From: CAUZEO01 sp963578625
GTDB lineage: Bacteria; Verrucomicrobiota; Kiritimatiellia; SLOV01
Length of the DNA stretch: 5,346 nt
Assembly (NCBI GenBank): GCA_963578625.1
Contig: CAUZEO010000355.1
Span: 1-5,346, forward strand
Reading direction: 5' to 3'
Made by a program: the position numbers and the translations under genes. A model generated the notes under the pieces. That model was not told where the DNA came from, searched no databases, and saw only the letters and a list, made by a program, of their open reading frames with translations. Of the stretch, positions 1 to 5,131 are shown in pieces. Numbering within the stretch: the first letter of the stretch is position 1; each line of letters opens with the position of its first letter.

Positions 1-2
1 GC

Positions 3-488
3 AGCGAGAAGGAAGGGCTGAGGGCGTGCTATACGGTGGGCGGGGAAGTCTACCGGACGAACGCGGTCGCGCCGGAGGTAGACAGGCAAGCAAACGGCTA
101 CCGTCTGCCGACGGAGGCGGAATGGGAGAAGGCGGCGCGTGGGGGCGCGGCAAACCTGAGGTTCCCGTGGAGCGACACCAGCACGATCCAGCACACGCGG
201 GCGAACTACAGGGCCTTCACCGGCAGTTACGCGTACGACACCAGCGCGCAGGATGGATACCATCCCGATTACGATGATAACCCGGAGCCGTACACCAGTC
301 CGGTGGGAACGTTTGCGCCGAACGGGTATGGGTTGTACGACATGGCGGGGAACCAGTGGGAGTGGTGCGAGGATGTTTATGTGGATAGTTATGAGGGAAC
401 TCCGACCGATGGCAGTGCGCAAACCTCGGGAGGCCCGTACCGCGTCTCTCGCGCTGCGCGGGTGCACGCCCGCTCAGAGTCGGCCTGA
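3..488 (+). CDS. SUMF1/FGE-sulfatase-fold protein, 5' end outside the window, C-terminus truncated
   Basis: The frame is open to the left edge, so the gene starts outside the window; 161 residues are visible. Seen: an SEKEGL..CYT segment at visible residues 1-11, RLPTEAEWEKAARGG around 34-48, and GLYDMAGNQWEWCED around 110-124. These are hallmarks of the formylglycine-generating-enzyme (SUMF1/EgtB/PvdO) fold. Family knowledge: true FGEs convert a sulfatase Cys to formylglycine using a C-terminal Cys pair, but many secreted PVC members lack those Cys and have unknown roles. The family normally continues after 'RV.RGGSW' with about 30-40 residues ending in 'GFR'. Here RVSR (147-150) is followed by an 11-residue unrelated tail and a stop, and I found no continuation in the other frames. 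The catalytic-Cys region is therefore absent, and the gene is probably a 3'-truncated pseudogene. The fold assignment is firm; the function is not. Confidence 0.85.
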   Translation, partial: SEKEGLRACYTVGGEVYRTNAVAPEVDRQANGYRLPTEAEWEKAARGGAANLRFPWSDTSTIQHTRANYRAFTGSYAYDTSAQDGYHPDYDDNPEPYTSPVGTFAPNGYGLYDMAGNQWEWCEDVYVDSYEGTPTDGSAQTSGGPYRVSRAARVHARSESA

Positions 489-590
489 AGGAGCGCCTTT
501 ATGGGCAAGAAGCTGCCAAAACAGAGTCCGTAAGGCAAGATTCTTGTTGAAGCGCGCTCCAGTTCGTGTCCGGAGCATGCCCGGTGCCTC

Positions 591-616
591 ATTGCGGAGC
601 CGCTTTGCTCTGCAAT
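591..616. repeat. 10-bp inverted repeat (hairpin), flanked by TGTCCGGA direct repeats
   Basis: ATTGCGGAGC at 591-600 pairs with GCTCTGCAAT at 607-616 around a 6-base loop (CGCTTT). Nine pairs are Watson-Crick and one is G-T. The octamer TGTCCGGA occurs at 567-574 and again at 616-623, on either side of the stem. There is no T-run on either strand, so it is not a classical terminator. It could be a REP-like or mobile-element-derived palindrome, or a chance structure in GC-rich DNA. Function unknown. Confidence 0.45.
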
Positions 617-705
617 GTCCGGATTGATGACAACCCCGTCTCCCGCAGGAATTCATCCCTTTGCGTACATCATGGCGAGTCTGGTGTCGTAATCGGTACT
701 GTCAA

Positions 706-894
706 TCAGCTGAGATCGGAGATAATGCGGAACTGCAAGTTCGTTAGAAGCGGCCGCTCACCGGGGAGGTGTCCCGTCGCCAGAAAAGAAAGCAGACACA
801 GGCTGGTGACCGCGGGCTCCCCAACGTCGTCCGTGGGAAAAGACTGTATGGTGTAAATACTCGTTCGTCCGCAATTGCCCTGAAAGTCGAATCC
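706..894 (-). pseudogene. Remnant resembling a prenyltransferase/squalene-oxidase repeat protein
   Basis: A minus-strand frame open from 894 down to a stop at 706-708 contains EPAVTSLCLLSFLATGH followed by LPGE, encoded at about 816-755. This run strongly resembles the repeat helix 'VG.TAL.LLAFL.AGH.PGEGPYG' of alpha-alpha toroid proteins in the terpenoid cyclase/protein prenyltransferase superfamily, which are common in Planctomycetes and relatives. Only about 22 residues match: before and after them the translation does not look like the family, and there is no plausible start codon. The preceding protein-like sequence (935-838) lies in another frame, so a frameshift may split one old gene. 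The resemblance is from memory of family patterns, so this is a tentative relic. Confidence 0.35.
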
Positions 895-935
895 TTACCG
901 CGAACATCCACGGCAAAATTGACAGGATCGATCAT
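744..935 (-). CDS. Possible small or truncated ORF starting at the hydrolase stop codon (ATGA overlap)
   Basis: The ATG at 935-933 overlaps the TGA of the upstream large gene (934-932) in an ATGA arrangement typical of translationally coupled operon genes. The frame encodes 63 residues. The first 33 or so (MIDPVNFAVDVRGKDSTFRA, then IADERVFTPYSLF) read like real protein, while the rest is Cys/Arg/Pro-rich and looks out of frame. The apparent change at about 838 coincides with the region where the neighbouring frame begins to look coding (the toroid-like remnant). I do not recognise the product. It may be the 5' part of a frameshifted downstream gene, or a chance ORF. Confidence 0.2.
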   Translation of the reverse strand: MIDPVNFAVDVRGKDSTFRAIADERVFTPYSLFPRTTLGSPRSPACVCFLFWRRDTSPVSGRF

Positions 936-3736
936 TTGCCCCGGTCTTCAAGGATTTTGAGTTGGTCGGTGGGAACTATTTCATGTTCCGGATTCACGGC
1001 GATCCTGGGGTTGTGCCAGTCCGCGGCGGTGGGGCCGTGTACCCGTCCATCGGAAAGAAATTCGAGCATTACATATTTTCCGGCGTAGGAACTGACATTG
1101 ATCGTGAAGGAATGGACCTTGAAGGGTCGTTTTCCGGCCGGGACCCGCATGATTTCCTTACCGTTGATTCGGATCACCGCGTCGCCGGCGGTTATGAGGG
1201 ACTCCTCGCGCATGCCGTACCCACCCTGGATCAGGATCACCCCGGATTCGGGCATCTTGCCGATGATAACGCCGGTCCCGGTGACATGGGTGTAGAATCC
1301 GTTTATATATCGCATCTTTCGGACGGGACCTTCCGTCGAATAATCCAGGACCTGGTGTTGACCCAGGTAGAACGGACGTTGAAGCATCGAAACCTGCCAC
1401 GGCAACTCACTCCACGGTCCGGATAGTTCATTTTTTCTTTTCTGAAAAGCGATCAGGCTCCCCGGTTGTTCTGCCGTGGCATCGATGGTGGCCGTCGCGG
1501 TCCGGGTCTTTGGGTCAACGGTCACTTCTTCCCCGTTCAGAAACACCAGCATGTTTTCCGGAACAACCATCCCAATGCTGCCGTGCCCGGTAAATGTCAG
1601 CCGGTAAAACGATCGATCGTCGGAGTGATGCACGGGAAGAATGCGCAAAGGATTGCTGTAGTGAAAACAAAAGTCTTCCGGAATCGAAGTCAGATGAAAG
1701 CGGTCCGTGGTCAAGGTTTTGCTTTCGTCCAACGAATACGTCTTCTCGGGAATAAGCCCAAGGATCGTCTCGTCATTGTACGTCATCCAGTCGGCGACAT
1801 GGTCTTCAATGCCGGGGGAAACTTCGGTGATGACGCCTCCCTGCCTGGGCCACGATGATATGCCCGAAATACGAGTTCCAATCCATTTCGGTTCTTGGCG
1901 AGGTTCATAAACGACCAGTCCGCGCCGGGCGGGGTGTTTCTCGTAGTAGGCGGTGACACCGTTTCGTCCCTGGTACCCGAATAGACGGATGCCCTCCGGA
2001 GGCACTTTCCCTGTGGCCACGGGAGCTACCCCGTGGCTGGGATGAAAAGCAAATTTTGTAAAGGGAGTACGGGGTAATCTTGGGTCCGGCACCAGGCCAT
2101 AATCCTGGAAGGCCCTGCTTATGGCCATCCAGGAATCGTTCAATCCCCCGCCGGGGATCATGAAACCATAACTCTGGACCGCATCAAGCATGTCCACGTC
2201 GGTGGGCATGCTGGTAATGCCTGCGGGAAGAATTTTCAGGTATCGCCGAAAAATATATCCGCTCAATGGATGCCCGAGGGGCATCTGGTTGAGAGCGAAA
2301 GATGCATGACGTACCGTCATTGGATTGAACTGCTCGGTCTCGACCGCTACATGGGGGTAGGCCTCCTTGATTTCCCGGGCGAGTGTCATGACGCCCTCGA
2401 TGGCGGTCATGCCGTCCACCATAAACGCACCGGTGGGGGCCATGGATTCGTCGATGTAGATCAGGTCGACACCTACCTCAACCGCGTGACGCATTTGCTT
2501 GATCAAGTATTCACGCCAATCTTTTAAGGCGGTCGAGCAGTACCGGTGGCGGCCGGCTCCGGGAACCTCCTGATAGGTCTTGTTCCCTTTTTCGTCTATG
2601 CCGGTTACGGCGAATCCACGCTCAAAACGTTTGAGCAATTCCTTGTTGTTCTTGCCTACACCGGAGGTATTAAAATGAGCCCCCACGTGAAAACCGAGGT
2701 CCCTTGCATGCTTAAACCAGCGTTGTGCTGTTTCGTTGACCCGGTAATCCGGGTACCCGTAATCCATAGGAAGTTCGCGCCAGCCCACCATCCTTCCGAT
2801 CATGGTGCGGGAGGGTATTACCTCCCTGGCCAATTTATCCAGGCCGTCAAAATTACCGAGCCGCACGTAGGCCTGGGCCTCAATGTCCTTGATCCAGGAC
2901 GGCGACTGTTTTTCGATAGGAACAAAACCAGCGCCTTTCTCCATCCACTCGACAAAGGGATCAACCGCATCGGCCCAGTTATCCTGATAGGTTCGGATAC
3001 GGATTTCAAACATCCCAGGTTCGTTGGTTTTAACAGGAAATCCGCGCACCAGGGTGGCATCCACGGTTTGGCCGCGACCCATTAACAATATATTGGCGGG
3101 GCCGATATTTTCTGCTCGTCCCTCCAGGAACCACCCCCCCTGATTCCCCTCGAACAGGGCTACATTCGGCTGGATGTAGCTTCTGCTTATCCCGTTATGC
3201 ACATCGCCCTGGGAGCCGGTCCATGGGGCGGAAAGTACATGACCAGCTCCATATACGGATACCCAGACTACGCTATGCTCGACGATATCGCATCCCGGGA
3301 ACAGCATGCTGAAGCGGTCCACGGGTTGGGGTGTTTTCGCGGAGGTATTTAGAATGAGATCACCGTCTCCAGGCTCCAAGGTCCAACGTATGGTCCACTC
3401 CGTTCCGTCCGAGCCATTGAAAATTATGGTCGCGGATTCATTCTTTAATTCCTGTGATATTTCGCCTTCGTCTAAATTCACTCCTGAAGAGCCGAACAGG
3501 GGGATGTTGGGGGACAGGGAAACCGGGTCGATCGAGAGCAGGGTCTTCCCGGATGGAAGTTCTTTAAGCTCAACCAGGCGACCCGCCTGGAAGCGGGCCG
3601 AAAGACGGTTGTTTTTCAGAGATGCCATATACTTCGCTCTCCTCCAATCTCCTGCTTCCGCATTGTCCGCGGCCGCGGTAAGGCAGCCTACCGTCCATAT
3701 CGTCAAAAGCATGAAGAGGGTATGAATCCATCTCAT
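932..3736 (-). CDS. Exported glycoside-hydrolase-like protein (DUF6259/GH-D-like TIM barrel) with C-terminal beta-sandwich
   Basis: About 934 residues; it looks complete. The N-terminus (MRWIHTLFMLLTIWTVGC...TAAA) is a signal peptide, cleaved either after AAA near residue 23 or, less typically, at the TVGC weak lipobox, so the protein is exported. Residues about 35-250 look like the beta-rich N-terminal domain of barrel glycosidases (NNRLSARFQAGRLVELKELP). Residues about 280-560 look like a TIM barrel: MDYGYPDY (324-331), HVGAHFN (350-356), VDLIYIDES (423-431) and VAVETEQFN (463-471). D429/E430 and E466/E468 are candidate catalytic acids by analogy with clan GH-D enzymes. The C-terminus (about 830-915, ending ADWHNPRI) resembles NPCBM-type carbohydrate-binding beta-sandwiches. 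The substrate cannot be named. The start is ATG at 3736 (AGGAG 10 bases upstream); TTG at 3739 is an alternative. It is divergent from the GH106-like gene. The hydrolase-like fold is likely; the family name is tentative. Confidence 0.75.
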   Translation of the reverse strand: MRWIHTLFMLLTIWTVGCLTAAADNAEAGDWRRAKYMASLKNNRLSARFQAGRLVELKELPSGKTLLSIDPVSLSPNIPLFGSSGVNLDEGEISQELKNESATIIFNGSDGTEWTIRWTLEPGDGDLILNTSAKTPQPVDRFSMLFPGCDIVEHSVVWVSVYGAGHVLSAPWTGSQGDVHNGISRSYIQPNVALFEGNQGGWFLEGRAENIGPANILLMGRGQTVDATLVRGFPVKTNEPGMFEIRIRTYQDNWADAVDPFVEWMEKGAGFVPIEKQSPSWIKDIEAQAYVRLGNFDGLDKLAREVIPSRTMIGRMVGWRELPMDYGYPDYRVNETAQRWFKHARDLGFHVGAHFNTSGVGKNNKELLKRFERGFAVTGIDEKGNKTYQEVPGAGRHRYCSTALKDWREYLIKQMRHAVEVGVDLIYIDESMAPTGAFMVDGMTAIEGVMTLAREIKEAYPHVAVETEQFNPMTVRHASFALNQMPLGHPLSGYIFRRYLKILPAGITSMPTDVDMLDAVQSYGFMIPGGGLNDSWMAISRAFQDYGLVPDPRLPRTPFTKFAFHPSHGVAPVATGKVPPEGIRLFGYQGRNGVTAYYEKHPARRGLVVYEPRQEPKWIGTRISGISSWPRQGGVITEVSPGIEDHVADWMTYNDETILGLIPEKTYSLDESKTLTTDRFHLTSIPEDFCFHYSNPLRILPVHHSDDRSFYRLTFTGHGSIGMVVPENMLVFLNGEEVTVDPKTRTATATIDATAEQPGSLIAFQKRKNELSGPWSELPWQVSMLQRPFYLGQHQVLDYSTEGPVRKMRYINGFYTHVTGTGVIIGKMPESGVILIQGGYGMREESLITAGDAVIRINGKEIMRVPAGKRPFKVHSFTINVSSYAGKYVMLEFLSDGRVHGPTAADWHNPRIAVNPEHEIVPTDQLKILEDRGK

Positions 3737-3745
3737 CAACTTGAA

Positions 3746-3752
3746 TCTCCTG
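3746..3752 (-). promoter_or_regulatory. Shine-Dalgarno site CAGGAGA for the large hydrolase-like gene
   Basis: On the minus strand CAGGAGA lies just upstream of the gene. The AGGAG core is 10 bases from the ATG at 3736 and 7 bases from the in-frame TTG at 3739. The TTG spacing is slightly better, but ATG is the stronger start codon, so ATG is preferred. The two choices differ by one residue. Confidence 0.6.
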
Positions 3753-3831
3753 TTGGGGTGGGAGTCTTTTTGCCGTCGGTTAGGGAGTACTATGCAAGGA
3801 TTTCGGTTTCGTGTATATCCTCTATTAACCC

Positions 3832-4041
3832 ATGAAAACCTCTTTTATCAGCGAATTCAAAAATCCACCCGCGGCTTATCGGGGGAAACCGTTTTGGGCC
3901 TGGAACGGGAAGTTAGATCCGAAGGAATTACGCCGCCAGGTTCGGATGGGTAGCGGGGTCAGCCCTTTGTTTAATGTTTTACGAACTCTCTGCGAGATTC
4001 ACTTCCAGTTTACCGACGAGGCTGCGCAATGCGCGATCTGA
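3832..4041 (+). pseudogene. 5' fragment of a GH106-like (alpha-L-rhamnosidase-type) glycosidase gene
   Basis: The ATG at 3832 opens a 69-codon frame. Residues 8-38 include EFKNPPAAYRGKPFWAWNGK followed by LDPKELRRQVR. This is the characteristic N-terminus of large GH106-like/GH2-like hydrolases of PVC bacteria and Bacteroidetes ('F.NPP..YRGKPFWAWNGKL.P.ELRRQI..MKEMGLGGFFMHSR'), which are usually about 800-1100 residues. After R38 (codon 3943-3945) the expected 'MK.MG.GG..MHSR' segment is missing, and the remaining 31 residues to the stop at 4041 are unrelated. They run antisense to a transposase fragment. The gene is therefore cut at about 3946-3950. No strong ribosome-binding site is visible. 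It diverges from the large hydrolase-like gene across 95 bp, suggesting an original glycan-degradation cluster. Identification of the fragment is firm; the activity is dead. Confidence 0.7.
3950..3962. repeat. GTAG + GGGGTCAG motif, probable end of the RAYT-type element
   Basis: GTAGCGGGGTCAG lies exactly where similarity to the GH106-like gene stops, about 17 bases outside the transposase stop codon (3979-3981). GTAG is the tetranucleotide found next to many REP palindromes recognised by RAYT transposases, and GGGTCAGCCC here can form a small stem. A related motif, GTAGGGTCA, occurs at 4249-4257 on the far side of the transposase fragment. Both are in the same orientation. The boundary role is inferred from position. 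Confidence 0.35.
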
Positions 4042-4254
4042 CTGCATTGCGCCTTCGAGCTTCCGCAACTGGGTACTGACGGAGCATACGGTACCGATCC
4101 CAAGCTGGGCTCCCGCCTCCCGCTGCGTCAGCCCGCTGAAACGAACCAGGCATCGCGCCGCGATGGCTCGATCCCAAACGTTCCGCCGCCGCCGACGTAA
4201 CTCCGCTACAGGCACGCCCAGGGCTGTGGGTGCCGAAAACCCCATCCCGTAGGG
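3979..4254 (-). pseudogene. C-terminal DnaA-like HTH tail of a REP-associated (RAYT/IS200-like) transposase
   Basis: The minus-strand frame, open from 4254 to TAA at 3979-3981, encodes about 92 residues; from the ATG at 4245 it is 88. It reads ALGVPVAELRRRRRN, then RAIAARCLVRFSGLTQREAG, a second helix region (AQLGIG..CSVSTQLRKLE) and a tail DRALRSLVGKLEVNL. This matches the DnaA-C-like helix-turn-helix domain that ends RAYT (TnpA_REP) Y1 transposases, where it is thought to help recognise DNA. The catalytic N-terminal part (HUH histidines, Tyr, 'YIHLNP' motif) is missing: a stop at 4255-4257 ends the frame and I found no continuation in the other frames. It is a relic that cannot move itself. 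It lies immediately beyond the break in the GH106-like gene, so it is the best candidate for what disrupted that gene. Confidence 0.6.
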
Positions 4255-4257
4255 TCA
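4249..4257. repeat. GTAGGGTCA motif on the other side of the transposase relic
   Basis: This motif resembles the one at 3950-3962 (GTAG then GGGTCA), in the same orientation, and it overlaps the stop codon that ends the relic's open frame. The two copies bracket the roughly 300-bp relic. A short match like this could be chance. Confidence 0.25.
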
Positions 4258-4265
4258 AAGAACTC

Positions 4266-4282
4266 GAACGAACTTTTCGTTC
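4266..4282. repeat. Short perfect hairpin GAACGAA-CTT-TTCGTTC
   Basis: There are seven perfect pairs around a 3-base loop. A competing 8-bp pairing is possible between CAAAGAAC (4256-4263) and GTTCTTTG (4279-4286). The site lies just outside the transposase relic, in the 187-bp gap before the DUF4145 gene. No T-run follows, so a terminator is unlikely. It may be part of an old element end. The rest of 4283-4441 shows no recognisable gene. Confidence 0.3.
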
Positions 4283-4441
4283 TTTGAAATCAGGATAGTA
4301 CGCCGCCATCACAACTCGGTTCTCGGCCGAATCTGAGACGATGTGATCCGTGACGCGATCCAGCCAAGGAAAGTCGGGCTATGATGCTGGACCAGGGCGG
4401 AGTGATCCTGGGAAATTGACGGAGCAAGCACGAACAGCAAC

Positions 4442-5131
4442 CTACTCTTTTCCTTGGGCTTCATTCTGATTGCTTTTCATCTGTTCCAGATATGGTTCAA
4501 TAATGAGTTGCTCGATAACTCGTTCAATGATGTCGAGGATTCGATGGCAGTCATAGCTTGACGGAGTGTGGGCCTCGTGAACGACTTTGTTTCCAAGTGT
4601 TCGAACTTCCGTCATGAGCTTTTGATCGCGAGACGTGAGAAATCCTTCTTCGACAAGGTACTTCACGCCCTCGCTAAACGTCTTTGGCTTGCCCCGTATT
4701 TCCACTAGTAACTGTTCCTGAACGGCGCGGACCCCCATTACCGTGACAAGTTCGGCGCCGGCGTTGAAGGCCTTATAAATATCCTCAAGAAGCTCCAGGA
4801 TCGCCGGATCTCGGAATGCATCGGTCTCCATTTTTTCCACCCACCATGGCGCTTTTCTGATGAATATGGAAGGGTAGAAGTCAGGCTCATCCGTTTGCCT
4901 ATACTCGGGGGCATTACGCGGACCGAACGTATTTATTTGGAAATAATGCGGTGCGACGCAGAGCACGACTGCGCCGCACCCACAGCATTTCAGGAGATTG
5001 TACGTCGTCTTCGGTGGGGAAACCCAATCAGGGTCATCACGTGGGTGATCGACGGTCTCGGTAAAGAGAATGTTATGAGAGCGCCATCCCGTACAGAACG
5101 AGCATGGTGCTTTTACACTTTCAGTATCCAT
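4442..5131 (-). CDS. DUF4145 domain protein with Cys-rich zinc-ribbon-like N-terminus
   Basis: 229 residues, apparently complete. The N-terminal 60 residues hold paired cysteines (C10-x2-C13 and C49/C50-x-C52, with C58 further on), consistent with a zinc ribbon. Residues about 120-215 match the DUF4145 pattern: a helix ending near A136-V-Q-E-Q-L, a central 'SEGVKYLVEEGFL' region, then R177-TLGNKVVHE-A187, the conserved 'R.LGN...HE' motif, followed by a long amphipathic helix. Family knowledge: DUF4145 occurs alone or fused to type I restriction HsdR subunits, is often found in defence and mobile regions, and has no agreed biochemical activity. The start is ATG at 5131, with no clear Shine-Dalgarno. 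It overlaps the end of the upstream fragment by 11 bases. By eye it is more AT-rich than the SUMF1 gene. Its position between two broken genes suggests acquired cargo. A defence role is inference. Confidence 0.75.
   Translation of the reverse strand: MDTESVKAPCSFCTGWRSHNILFTETVDHPRDDPDWVSPPKTTYNLLKCCGCGAVVLCVAPHYFQINTFGPRNAPEYRQTDEPDFYPSIFIRKAPWWVEKMETDAFRDPAILELLEDIYKAFNAGAELVTVMGVRAVQEQLLVEIRGKPKTFSEGVKYLVEEGFLTSRDQKLMTEVRTLGNKVVHEAHTPSSYDCHRILDIIERVIEQLIIEPYLEQMKSNQNEAQGKE

Larger units (their letters stand above)
489..931. other. 443-bp stretch without an intact gene; degraded coding remnants and a hairpin
   Basis: No frame here gives a complete protein I recognise. The stretch lies between the 3' ends of two convergent genes, the SUMF1-fold gene (+) and the large hydrolase-like gene (-). 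What can be seen is a strong hairpin at 591-616 and minus-strand translations that look protein-like in short runs but are broken by stops and frame changes. One such run resembles a prenyltransferase/squalene-oxidase repeat. No T-run follows the hairpin on either strand, so no rho-independent terminator is called. The best reading is decayed gene sequence rather than functional spacer. Confidence 0.5.

Noticed and set aside
26..627. Plus-strand frames 26-277 and 253-627 overlapping the SUMF1-fold gene
   Set aside because: They are out-of-frame, Arg/Gly-rich shadows of the SUMF1 frame. The frame at 253-627 was checked as a possible frameshifted SUMF1 C-terminus and contains no RGGSW or GFR motif.
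653..655. TGA as a recoded codon (selenocysteine or alternative code)
   Set aside because: There is no SECIS-like structure evident, the frame has no recognised product, and other genes in the window use TGA as a normal stop.
566..856. Plus-strand ORF of 96 codons
   Set aside because: The translation is Cys/Arg/Ser-rich with no recognisable pattern, while the opposite strand gives protein-like segments in the same interval.
962..3725. Several plus-strand open frames of 80-180 codons opposite the large hydrolase-like gene (for example 962-1426, 1466-1858, 2546-3085, 3306-3725)
   Set aside because: They are antisense to a convincing long coding frame, and their translations show no domain pattern or plausible start context.
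3741..3953. Plus-strand ORF from a TTG at 3741, overlapping the GH106-like fragment in another frame
   Set aside because: The GH106-like N-terminus lies in the frame starting at 3832; this one is a shadow.
3974..4312. Other frames over the transposase relic (3974-4252 plus, 4010-4312 minus)
   Set aside because: The DnaA-like HTH pattern is only in the minus frame ending at 3979; the others are Arg/Ser-rich shadows. The minus frame upstream of 4260 was read as a possible transposase N-terminus, but no HUH or Tyr motif was found.
4380..4441. Possible terminator after the DUF4145 gene (CCAGG...CCTGG)
   Set aside because: The stem is only 5 bp with a 10-base loop and no U-tract on the minus strand.
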